From positions 1-16,348 of the forward strand of contig JBGAIL010000107.1 in NCBI GenBank assembly GCA_044225565.1: 16,348 bases of DNA, given 5' to 3'. Source of the stretch: CAVXAE01 sp044225565. Its GTDB lineage: Bacteria; Pseudomonadota; Gammaproteobacteria; Steroidobacterales; Steroidobacteraceae. Positions 1-6,633 of the stretch are shown piece after piece; position 1 is the stretch's first letter, and each line of letters begins with the position of its first letter. The position numbers and the translations under genes were made by a program. The notes under the pieces were generated by a model, which had not been told where the DNA came from, made no database searches, and saw nothing but the letters and a program-made list of their open reading frames with translations.

Positions 1-413
1 AACGAGAGCGCCCGCGACCCCTCGGCCGGCTCCCCGTTCCGGGTCGAGGTATCGGTGCTCGCGCCCGGATCCGCCTCGTCGAGCTTCACCCGAGGGCTCG
101 CTACCGGCATCGCAATCAGCAATGCACCCGATGCCTCATCCGTGCGCACCTCGAGCGAGGTGCCCTCGAGCAGCTTCTCGATCGCCTCGCGCGGCGACAG
201 ATCGCCGCTCACGCCCGCCGTCCTGAGTCCCCTGACCTGTGCCTCCGAATAGACAAGGTCGACTTCGGCCTGTTTCGCCAGCGACTCGAGCGCCACGACC
301 AGCTCTCCGGCAGGAATCTCGATTCGCTGCGCGTTCGCCACGGCATGCGCGGCAAAGGAGATGCTGCCCATCAATGCGATGAACGTGGCTTTCATGATCG
401 AAGTCTTCGGCAT
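1..413 (-). CDS. TonB-dependent receptor with N-terminal STN signalling domain, 5' part only
   Basis: This is the first 137 codons of a gene that leaves the window at the left edge. The product begins with a signal peptide (MPKTSIMKATFIALMGSISF, cleavage near AVANA-Q) and continues into a secretin/TonB short N-terminal (STN) fold: an IEIPAGELVVALESLAKQ-type strand-helix, then LVYSEAQVRGL, then a GDLSPREAIEKLLEGTSLEV helix-strand. In FecA-type transducers this periplasmic domain contacts FecR and signals occupancy of the outer-membrane receptor. The fecR and ECF sigma genes lie immediately upstream on the same strand (112-nt gap), which supports a transducer. I chose the ATG at 413 because GGGG sits 7 nt before it. 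An ATG at 395 also gives a good signal peptide, and an in-frame ATG at 461 lacks a ribosome site. Plug and barrel are outside the window, so the substrate is unknown. Confidence 0.85.
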   Translation of the reverse strand, partial: MPKTSIMKATFIALMGSISFAAHAVANAQRIEIPAGELVVALESLAKQAEVDLVYSEAQVRGLRTAGVSGDLSPREAIEKLLEGTSLEVRTDEASGALLIAMPVASPRVKLDEADPGASTDTSTRNGEPAEGSRALS

Positions 414-525
414 CTCGTTTCCCCGCGTACCGGCCCTGGTGATCGGCCGTCGGAGTACCATGACGAAGCGGCGGGAAAAATCCCTGACTCGCGATGCCCG
501 AACGCGGGGGCGTCCTCTCGAGTCT

Positions 526-1626
526 CTATTGCATCACCGCCTCACGCGGATTGCGGCTCGCGGTCAATACGATCTCGTCGTCCTTGTGGCGCGCCTGCAC
601 CGGGAAACCGTCTTCCAGGATGCGCACGAAGGCCTCGAACTGCGTAGCGCGAAATTTCCCGCTGATCCGAAGCGCCGCGACGACAGGGTCATCGATGACG
701 ATCTTGCGAGTGTTGTAACGGTTGAATTCGGCGACGGCGTCGGCAAGCGGGGTATCGCGGAATATCAGATGCCCGGTCCGCCAGCTGAGATATCCCTCCA
801 CCTCCGAGACCGCCCTGCGATCCACCAACACGCCTGCTTCGCCGGCGCGAACGATGCTGCCGGCGGCGAGCATGAGCAGCGGGTCTTCCCTCTTGCGCTC
901 CAGCGCCGGCTCCCTTGCATCCTCGATACGCACTCTGCCTTCCGTGACGAAGACACGAAGGCCGTCACGCTCGCGCCGCACCGAAAACTGCGTACCGACT
1001 GCGATCACGCGCCTCTCTCCTGCCTCGACGACGAAGGGCCTCGTCGGATCCCTGGCAACGTCGAAGAACGCCTCGCCTTTCTGCAATTCGACGCGGCGCT
1101 CGATATCGGTGATATCGAGGCGGATCCTGCTGTCGGTATTCAGGACGACCTTGGACCCGTCGCTGATGGGCACCGATGCAGTGCCGCCAACGGGCGTACG
1201 GTAGGTGGAATCGATGGGCCAGAGGTGGAACGCGATACTTCCACACATGGCGACGAGCAGCATCGCCGCGAAAGCCCAACGCATCGCCAACGGACGCCCT
1301 GCGCCCGCATTGCTGCGGGAGCCTTCTGCTGGCAAGGGCGCATCATCCTGCGCAGGCGCATCGAACGGTGCGTCTTTGTCAAAGAACGACGCAAGCTTCC
1401 ATTCCTCGGTGACGGGAACCTCTCCCGGCGCCACACCAGCGCCGAGCGCCTTCAAGCGCTTCGCTTGCTTCCACGCAGCCTCCAGGCGAACGAACGCGAC
1501 GACGTGCAGGGTCGACTGCGCGAGCCATGCATCGAACGCAGCCTCATCGGCCTCGCTCCACTGGCTACCGTCGCGCCGGGCAAGCCAGACGGCGGCGCGC
1601 TCTTCAATCTGTATGCTGCTTTCCAT
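526..1626 (-). CDS. FecR-family anti-sigma factor (sigma regulator)
   Basis: The 366-residue product has the standard FecR layout. A cytoplasmic N-terminal DUF4880-like helical part (about residues 5-55, with the FDAWLAQS motif and W52) binds the sigma factor. An acidic/proline linker is followed by one membrane segment at about 116-136 (WAFAAMLLVAMCGSIAFHLW). A periplasmic FecR beta domain follows (about 142-245, with VLNTDSRIRLD, GEAFFDVARDPTRPFVV and GTQFSVRR). A C-terminal DUF4974-like secretin/TonB-like domain (about 280-355, with FRDTPLADAVAEFNRYN) would contact the STN domain of the receptor. The start overlaps the end of the sigma gene by 23 nt, so the two are translationally coupled. 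The expected role is to relay receptor occupancy to the sigma factor. Length and domain order are normal for the family. Confidence 0.93.
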   Translation of the reverse strand: MESSIQIEERAAVWLARRDGSQWSEADEAAFDAWLAQSTLHVVAFVRLEAAWKQAKRLKALGAGVAPGEVPVTEEWKLASFFDKDAPFDAPAQDDAPLPAEGSRSNAGAGRPLAMRWAFAAMLLVAMCGSIAFHLWPIDSTYRTPVGGTASVPISDGSKVVLNTDSRIRLDITDIERRVELQKGEAFFDVARDPTRPFVVEAGERRVIAVGTQFSVRRERDGLRVFVTEGRVRIEDAREPALERKREDPLLMLAAGSIVRAGEAGVLVDRRAVSEVEGYLSWRTGHLIFRDTPLADAVAEFNRYNTRKIVIDDPVVAALRISGKFRATQFEAFVRILEDGFPVQARHKDDEIVLTASRNPREAVMQ

Positions 1627-2185
1627 GCTCGGCTTCGATGTCGGAGGTCATGAGTATGCTCTGCGCGCCCCGTGCCTTTCTGCCAAACAAGGCGTCGGCG
1701 AGCAGGCGGGTGCCCTTGACGATGTGGCTCTCCACGGTCTTCTCGGTGATATTGAGGCGGCTCGCAACTTCCCGTTGCGAGAACCCGTCCACCCTTCTCA
1801 GCCAGACGACCTCCCGGCATCTGGGCGGCAACACGCTGAAGGCGCGCGCGAGCTGCATGAGCTCCTGCCTCGCCTGGAGCCGCTGCTCCGGAGAATCGTC
1901 CTCCACCAGGACGTTCAGGGACTCCAAATCCCCGATGGTCTCGATCGAGACGACCCGGCTCCGGCGGATCCGGTCGGCCATCAGATGGCGCGCGGTGGTG
2001 AACAGGAATGATTTGGGTGAATGCGGCCGCGACTTCCCGGCGGCTTCGTACACCCTCATGTAAGTCTCCTGCCGCAGGTCGTGGACCTCCTCGCGGCTCG
2101 GCCACAGCCGCGCGAGATACCTGACCAGAGCGGCCTCATGGATCAGGATCTCGCGGGCAAACCAGGTGTTCAGGGCCTCATCCAC
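1604..2185 (-). CDS. ECF-family RNA polymerase sigma factor, FecI-like
   Basis: The 193-residue product carries a sigma region 2 (about residues 10-80, with LRQETYMRVYEAA and SFLFTTARHLMADRIRRSR) and a region 4 helix-turn-helix (about 115-165, with LPPRCREVVWLRRVDGFSQR and LNITEKTVESHI). No other domain is present, as expected for an extracytoplasmic-function sigma factor. It should direct transcription of the receptor gene that begins at 413 when FecR is activated. The start is a GTG at 2185; an in-frame TAA lies a few codons upstream and no ATG start is available in frame. AGGGG sits unusually close to the start codon. The 154-nt gap upstream separates it from the aldolase-like gene; I could not identify a convincing promoter there. 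Confidence 0.92.
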   Translation of the reverse strand: MDEALNTWFAREILIHEAALVRYLARLWPSREEVHDLRQETYMRVYEAAGKSRPHSPKSFLFTTARHLMADRIRRSRVVSIETIGDLESLNVLVEDDSPEQRLQARQELMQLARAFSVLPPRCREVVWLRRVDGFSQREVASRLNITEKTVESHIVKGTRLLADALFGRKARGAQSILMTSDIEAEHGKQHTD

Positions 2186-2339
2186 GCCCCTAGGATACTG
2201 CGGTTATGGAGTCGAAACGTGCCTGATGCGGGCACGGGAAGCCGGCGACGGCTATTTTTCCATCGGACTCAGGGATAATGGCAGTTCGCTCGTCACGGTC
2301 CGATCGCACGGTCTTCGTTGGCTTCGATCCGTGCGCCTG

Positions 2340-3113
2340 CTACAGGATCTGCCGGGCCCAGGAATCGAAGGTGGCCTGCACGACTTTCGGGCTGATCAGG
2401 AAGTCATGAGCGTCCCGCGCCAGATGCGCCTGAATGGGGACGATCGGGCCGATCGCGCGTGCCCGAACGTGCAGCTGCGCGGCGTGCTCGAGCAATACCG
2501 CCAGATACACCGCCTCTTCCATCGACGCTCCAGTAGTGAGCAGCCCGTGGTGCGCAAGAAGGATCGAGCGCTTCGTACCCAGCGCCTCGCAGATGATACG
2601 CCCCTCCTCGTTCGCGAACGGCACACCAGGCCACTCTGCGAGGTAGGCGCAATCGTCGTGGAACATGGTAGCGTCCATGTGCGCCACCGCCAGTGGCTCG
2701 CCCGTCATGCCGAGCGCGGAAGCATAAGGAGGATGGGTATGTACGATGCAGCTCACGTCCGGGCGCCGCGCGTAGATCCAGAGATGGAAACGAATGGCCG
2801 GGTTGGGCATCCCTGCGCCCTCGAGCAATTGCATGTTCTCGTCGACACGCAACAGATCGCCGGTCCGCACTTCGGCGAAGCCGAGCCCGAAACGCGGTGT
2901 CCAGAACGTTCCAGCCTGCTCGGCTCGCACGGTGATCTGTCCCGCGAGAGTTCTGGCATGACCTTCCTTCGCGAGGATGCGGCACGAGAGAGCTGCCTTC
3001 TGCGTGATGCTCCAGCCGGACGCTTGCATGAAGCGATCCAGGTCAGCATCGATCCCGCGCCTGATCGTCCCGCTGTCCTGGGAGAAGATCGACCCGTCAT
3101 CGCGAGATCCCAT
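2340..3113 (-). CDS. class II aldolase/adducin family protein, lacking the catalytic glutamate
   Basis: The 257-residue product has the class II aldolase/adducin fold: FLAGQITVR-like glycine turn (here TLAGQITVR, about 55-63), the metal-binding HTHP (H125, H127) and a second metal-histidine segment LLAHHGLLT (H188/H189). In fuculose-phosphate aldolases a glutamate precedes the helix histidine by four residues; here that position is A106 in PNPAIRFHLWIY, so classical aldol chemistry is doubtful. Related family members act as decarboxylases or have unknown roles. I preferred the ATG at 3113, which has GGGGAGAGGCAGG directly before it, over the upstream ATG at 3164, which starts only 3 nt after the preceding stop. 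It is the last gene of the Rieske operon. Lyase or decarboxylase action on a product of the operon is an inference. Confidence 0.88.
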   Translation of the reverse strand: MGSRDDGSIFSQDSGTIRRGIDADLDRFMQASGWSITQKAALSCRILAKEGHARTLAGQITVRAEQAGTFWTPRFGLGFAEVRTGDLLRVDENMQLLEGAGMPNPAIRFHLWIYARRPDVSCIVHTHPPYASALGMTGEPLAVAHMDATMFHDDCAYLAEWPGVPFANEEGRIICEALGTKRSILLAHHGLLTTGASMEEAVYLAVLLEHAAQLHVRARAIGPIVPIQAHLARDAHDFLISPKVVQATFDSWARQIL

Positions 3114-3167
3114 CCTGCCTCTCCCCGTCATTACGCTGATCGGAATACGATGGCTGCAAAGCATGCC

Positions 3168-3581
3168 TCAGACATGGTTGTCGAGTGCGACCTCGCTCCC
3201 CTCGAAGTACACGGTCTCGACCATTTGAGCGATCCGGCCCTCGCGAATGGTCCACAAGGCGTTGTCGTGGATGGTCCCCCTGACGCCATCGGCGGTCGCG
3301 TAGTCGATGAGATAGTAAGCGGCGCAGCGGTCGCCTGCGCTCACGGTGAGCTCGAGAGGCAGCCGGATGCGGAAATGGGAGAGCTTTCTCTGCAGCTCCT
3401 GAAAATGTCGCACATGCCCGTCGATGCCCGCGCACTTGACCTGGCCGTTGGCGATCATTCTCGCATCCGCCGTAAACCGCTTCTCGACCTGCTCGCGGTC
3501 GATGACGGCCTGCGGGTTCGCCATCACTGCGTTGAACCACTCGAACGACCGGACGACGACGCTCAGGTTCGGATCGGACAT
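3168..3581 (-). CDS. SnoaL-like / NTF2-fold protein
   Basis: The 137-residue product has the size and pattern of the cone-shaped NTF2 superfamily: an N-terminal helix with SFEWFNAVMAN, a central segment with GIDGHVRHFQELQRKLSHFR, and three long strands ending DNALWTIREGRIAQMVETVY. The WTIREGRIAQMVE strand is typical of SnoaL-like proteins. Members include polyketide cyclases, ketosteroid-isomerase-like enzymes, hydroxylating-oxygenase small subunits and many of unknown role, so no reaction is assigned. GAGGAG lies 8 nt before the ATG at 3581. It starts 16 nt after the amidohydrolase stop and is followed by the aldolase-like gene, so it is surely co-transcribed. It is not a classical beta subunit of a Rieske dioxygenase, because the Rieske protein here belongs to a group that normally has no beta subunit. 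Confidence 0.82.
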   Translation of the reverse strand: MSDPNLSVVVRSFEWFNAVMANPQAVIDREQVEKRFTADARMIANGQVKCAGIDGHVRHFQELQRKLSHFRIRLPLELTVSAGDRCAAYYLIDYATADGVRGTIHDNALWTIREGRIAQMVETVYFEGSEVALDNHV

Positions 3582-3597
3582 CGGCTTGCTCCTCGGA

Positions 3598-4839
3598 TCA
3601 GTTCAGGGAATTGCGGTGTATCACGCCATCTTTCATGATGAGCCTGAGCGATTCGGCGCTGCGCTCGAAAATCGAGATGTCCTCGAGCGGGTTGGCGTCG
3701 AGGACGATGAGATCCGCCAGGGCGCCGGGCGCGACCACGCCCAGCTCTCCATCGCGTTGCAGCAGCGCCGCGTTCACCGACGTCGCCGATTTCAGTATCT
3801 CGAACGCGGAAGCGACGCGACGCCGCACGGAGAACTCGACGTTCTGATCGCGGTGCAGGCTGCCCAGAAGATCGGTCCCGAACCCGATGCGGACGCCGGC
3901 CCGGACGCAGTTCTCGAACGCCTCGAGGCCATGGCGCCCGACTTCGGCAAGCTTTGCGACGCTCGATGCGCTCAAACCGGCGCCTCGGCCCAGGAGCTGT
4001 ATGCGCTCCACGACTGCCAGAGTGGGCACGACGAACGCGCCAGCGCTTGCGATGAGGCCTGCCGTCGCTCCATCTATGAAAGTTCCGTGCTCGATGCTGC
4101 GCACCCCACATTCGATGCAACGGCGGGCGGCCTCGGCGGTGTGCGCATGAGCCATGACATACGAGCGGCGGGCGGCTGCTTCCTCGACCGCCGCGCAAAT
4201 CTCGACCCGCGTGAATTGCGGCATCCACAGCGGGTCGGTGGGCGAAAGCACGCCTCCCGAGACGTGAATCTTGATCTGGTGCGCGCCATGGCGCAGCTCG
4301 TCGCGCGCCGCCTTGCGCACCTCATCCTCTCCATCCACGACGCGCGCGAGCACCCCGGAGTACCCGCATGCGCAGAGCTCGCAGTGGTCTGCCGAGCGCA
4401 AATCGCCGTGACCACCCGTCTGGCTCAGCGATTTTCCGGCAAAGAAGATGCGCGGACCGGCGATCAGGCCGATCTCCACCGCCCGCGCCAGCCCACGATC
4501 GGCGCCTGCTGCGTCGCGCACGGTCGTGTACCCGCGCATCAGGGCGTCATTCAGCAAGCGCGCTGCGTGAAGCGCGAGCAGCGACATCGGCAAGTTGTCG
4601 AAATGCGCGACATCCAGACTGATGCCGTAGGCGTGGAAGTGCGCGTCGATCAGGCCCGGCATCAGGAACCTTCCACCGAGATCGATCGTACGCACGGCCG
4701 ATGACCTCAAGGTGCGATCGCCTACCTCCTTGATGCGCTGCCCTTCCACCAGCACACTGGCGCCCTCGATGAGCTCCGGCGATGCTCCATCAAACACCAG
4801 AGCGTTCTGCAACAATACCGTTTCGGGCTCCACGTGCAT
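3598..4839 (-). CDS. metal-dependent amidohydrolase (imidazolonepropionase/prolidase-like group)
   Basis: The 413-residue product is a cytosolic amidohydrolase with a composite beta domain around a TIM barrel. Visible metal-site residues are H67/H69 in DAHFHA, the lysine K190 in HQIKIHVSGG that is normally carboxylated in binuclear enzymes, H231/H233 in MAHAHT, H251 in IEHGTF and D323 in GFGTDLLG. The GGHGD stretch (about 142-146) is typical of the subgroup that cleaves N-acyl or dipeptide substrates such as Xaa-Pro or Xaa-Arg. A C-terminal GVVAPGALADLIVLDANPLE segment closes the family pattern. The ATG at 4839 shares one base with the TAA stop of the Rieske gene (TAATG), so the two are translationally coupled. 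A longer upstream reading in this frame lies inside the Rieske gene and is not real. It most likely hydrolyses an amide, ester or lactone in the operon's pathway; the substrate is unknown. Confidence 0.9.
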   Translation of the reverse strand: MHVEPETVLLQNALVFDGASPELIEGASVLVEGQRIKEVGDRTLRSSAVRTIDLGGRFLMPGLIDAHFHAYGISLDVAHFDNLPMSLLALHAARLLNDALMRGYTTVRDAAGADRGLARAVEIGLIAGPRIFFAGKSLSQTGGHGDLRSADHCELCACGYSGVLARVVDGEDEVRKAARDELRHGAHQIKIHVSGGVLSPTDPLWMPQFTRVEICAAVEEAAARRSYVMAHAHTAEAARRCIECGVRSIEHGTFIDGATAGLIASAGAFVVPTLAVVERIQLLGRGAGLSASSVAKLAEVGRHGLEAFENCVRAGVRIGFGTDLLGSLHRDQNVEFSVRRRVASAFEILKSATSVNAALLQRDGELGVVAPGALADLIVLDANPLEDISIFERSAESLRLIMKDGVIHRNSLN

Positions 4840-5828
4840 TACACGGCCGCGTTCACCTGCGTTTCGAGCAGCTTCTCGTAACTCCGCCGCGCCATGACCG
4901 CCGCTCGATCGGCACGAATCAGCTTCTCCTGCACGCCGGGTGGCGCGGCGCGGGCGACGCGGTACTGAGCCTCGATCATTTCCCGGTCTTCCTCGATGGT
5001 GACGTCCACCTGGTGCTGCACGCCAGCGATCTCGTGGGGCTTCAGGAGCATGTTCCAGCACTTCACGCCGAAGTAGCGCGTGGACTCCGCGGTTTGCGGC
5101 GTGAGGCAATGCAATACCTGGGAGATCGGCCCCGGCTGTATCTCTTCGCTCCCTTCGCGCTTCGGCACGCCCGAAGTGATGACGCACGAAGGCGGAATGT
5201 ATTCCCCGCTGATCTCCATGTAGATTCCCGTGGCGGCGCTCTTCGGCGTCTTGAGATCCCTGCGATAGTGGACGTGCGCACCCTCCTCCCATGTTTTCAT
5301 GGGCTCGGACTCGTGGATCAGGTTGTCCGCGCCGAGGATGCTGTGCAGGAAGTGCACGTGCGTCAGGTCCATCAGGTTGTCCACGATCAGCTGGAACGGC
5401 GCCTGGAAGACGCTCTCCGTGTGGTAGGAAAGAAAGCCCGCCTTGTCCATCCAGGGCCAGCGCGGAATGGCGGCTGCATCGCATTTCTCCTGCTCTCCCA
5501 GCCAGACCCAGACGAATCCATGCGCTTCGGCCACGCCGAACCGATCGACGCGAAGTGCCTGCGGAACCGTCTTCTCGCCCGGCACCCGGGTGCAGCGCCC
5601 GCCGGAGTCGAACTGGAATCCGTGGTAGCGACACTGGATCTCATCGCCGAGGAGCGCGCCCTTGGACAGCGGCGCCTGGCGATGAGGGCAGCGGTCGCGC
5701 ATCGCGACGGGCTCTCCGGCCTGGGTGCGGAAGAGCACCACCGGCTCTCCGAGCATCCATTTCTGCAGGGGCTTGCGGCCGACGTCGCGGGACAGGGCCG
5801 CCACGTACCAGGAATTGCGTAGGAACAT
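4839..5828 (-). CDS. Rieske non-heme iron oxygenase, VanA/dicamba-monooxygenase-like
   Basis: The 329-residue product opens with MFLRNSWYVAAL, the start typical of the vanillate demethylase, dicamba O-demethylase and toluenesulfonate monooxygenase group. The Rieske cluster ligands are C47 and H49 (CPHR) and C66 and H69 (CRYHG). The mononuclear iron site is in DNLMDLTHVHFLH, with H157 and H162 and the bridging D154; D281 in IEEDREM is in the right place for the third ligand. Length and spacing match single-subunit oxygenases that need separate reductase and ferredoxin proteins, which are not in this window. Reactions in the group are O- or N-dealkylation and ring or methyl hydroxylation. GGAG lies 6 nt before the ATG. 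It is the first gene of a four-gene operon with its own promoter and operator in the 54-nt gap after tetR. Confidence 0.94.
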   Translation of the reverse strand: MFLRNSWYVAALSRDVGRKPLQKWMLGEPVVLFRTQAGEPVAMRDRCPHRQAPLSKGALLGDEIQCRYHGFQFDSGGRCTRVPGEKTVPQALRVDRFGVAEAHGFVWVWLGEQEKCDAAAIPRWPWMDKAGFLSYHTESVFQAPFQLIVDNLMDLTHVHFLHSILGADNLIHESEPMKTWEEGAHVHYRRDLKTPKSAATGIYMEISGEYIPPSCVITSGVPKREGSEEIQPGPISQVLHCLTPQTAESTRYFGVKCWNMLLKPHEIAGVQHQVDVTIEEDREMIEAQYRVARAAPPGVQEKLIRADRAAVMARRSYEKLLETQVNAAV

Positions 5829-5851
5829 CGGTATCTCCGGTAGGCGACGGC

Positions 5852-5880
5852 ATCCTACCTAACACCGTTAGGTTTGGCAA
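5852..5880 (-). promoter_or_regulatory. sigma-70-type promoter of the Rieske operon
   Basis: Reading the minus strand, TTGCCA (5880-5875, five of six matches to TTGACA) and TAGGAT (5857-5852, four of six to TATAAT) are separated by exactly 17 nt. The promoter lies wholly in the 54-nt gap between the tetR stop and the Rieske start. Its whole spacer is occupied by the palindrome at 5857-5873, so a repressor bound there would exclude RNA polymerase. The element matches are seen in the sequence; transcription is inferred. Confidence 0.7.
5857..5873. promoter_or_regulatory. palindromic operator, probable TetR binding site 1
   Basis: ACCTAACACCGTTAGGT is a perfect inverted repeat with 7-bp arms and a 3-bp centre. 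It fills the spacer between the -35 and -10 of the Rieske promoter and begins 10 nt after the tetR stop. The 13-bp core CTAACACCGTTAG recurs exactly, on the other strand, at 8790-8802 in the TonB receptor promoter. A 15-17 bp palindrome of this kind is usual for TetR-family dimers. Confidence 0.8.
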
Positions 5881-5882
5881 TG

Positions 5883-6554
5883 CTAGCGCTGTGAAGCGCG
5901 CTTGCCGCGTGCGGCCTGTTTCTTGCCGATCTCGTGTCTCAGGCCCTCGAGCACGAGGTGGAGACCGAAATCGAATCGCCGGTCGAAATTCTGGCTCAGG
6001 AGGGCGGGCATGGCTTCGAGCATCGCTGGAATCCTGGCGGGCGCGAAATTCTGCAGGCCGCGTTGCGCGGCTTCGAGATCCACGGTGGCGCGACCGCCCT
6101 TCTGATTGAGATCCTGCTCCTCGATCACGAAGCCGATCACGAAATAACTGATGCTGAGCCAGCCCCACGCGGCCACCTCGGGCGAGGCGCCTGCCCTGCG
6201 CAGCGTGGCGATCATGGTCTCGCCGCTTCGAACCACATTCTCGGTGGTGGCGTAAATGCCGCCGAAGACTCTCGCGCCATCGCGGTGCTTCGCCAGGGCC
6301 GCGCGGAATTCCTGTGCGACTTTCTCGATCACCGAGTCCCACGAGGCGGTAGGGCTCACCTTGCGCGCGACGTCCCGCAGAAGCTCGTCAGCAATCGCTT
6401 CGAGCAGCGACTGCTTGTTGGCGAAGTGCCAGTACAGTGACGGCGCCTGGATGTCGAGCTCCTTGGCGAGCACTCGCATGCTCAAGCCTTCGATTCCCTC
6501 CCTGTCGAGGACTCTCAGGGCGGCAGCCAGCACCTCTTCTCGTCGGATTCCCAT
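5883..6554 (-). CDS. TetR-family repressor with tetracycline-repressor-type C-terminal domain
   Basis: The 223-residue product has an N-terminal helix-turn-helix (about residues 5-52; GIEGLSMRVLAKELDIQAPS then LYWHFANKQSLLEAIADELL) close to that of TetR itself. The ligand domain keeps the TetR-class FRAALAKHRDGARVFGG pattern (about 83-99) and the later YFVIGFVIEEQ helix that forms the dimer bundle. It is expected to bind a small hydrophobic or aromatic ligand and release DNA. Twin palindromes at 5857-5873 and 8789-8803 are its likely operators. The gene lies 79 nt downstream of the receptor gene on the same strand, and I see no palindrome or good promoter directly before it. It is therefore probably made from the receptor transcript. 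The ATG at 6554 has no clear ribosome site. Confidence 0.92.
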   Translation of the reverse strand: MGIRREEVLAAALRVLDREGIEGLSMRVLAKELDIQAPSLYWHFANKQSLLEAIADELLRDVARKVSPTASWDSVIEKVAQEFRAALAKHRDGARVFGGIYATTENVVRSGETMIATLRRAGASPEVAAWGWLSISYFVIGFVIEEQDLNQKGGRATVDLEAAQRGLQNFAPARIPAMLEAMPALLSQNFDRRFDFGLHLVLEGLRHEIGKKQAARGKRASQR

Positions 6555-6633
6555 GGTCGGCAGTGATTCGGGCGAACGGAGCGCATGCGCGCGAAGGCCC
6601 GCAGTATATCCGGCAATCGTCGGCTGAAGGAAT

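Noticed and set aside
414..525. Possible ECF-type promoter before the STN receptor gene, near GGGAAAAATCCC
   Set aside because: No FecI-like -35/-10 pair at correct spacing was found on the minus strand, so no promoter is claimed.
361..1653. Long plus-strand open frame opposite fecR
   Set aside because: It is antisense to an unambiguous FecR gene and has no motif or ribosome site.
2218..2236. Minus-strand stem CGTGCC/GGCACG after the aldolase-like gene, possible terminator
   Set aside because: It is a 6-bp stem with a 7-nt loop and only TTTC after it, too weak to call.
2240..2260. Plus-strand hairpin AGCCG-GCGA-CGGCT followed by ATTTTT, like an intrinsic terminator
   Set aside because: The stem is only 5 bp and no plus-strand gene precedes it. 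On the minus strand the T-tract is on the wrong side.
2166..3638. Long plus-strand open frame opposite the aldolase-like and SnoaL-like genes
   Set aside because: It is antisense to genes with clear motifs; in high-GC DNA such shadows are common, and it shows no domain.
4840..5634. N-terminal extension of the amidohydrolase frame to 5634
   Set aside because: It overlaps the Rieske coding region out of frame and is Arg-rich; the ATG at 4839, coupled to the Rieske stop, gives a complete amidohydrolase.
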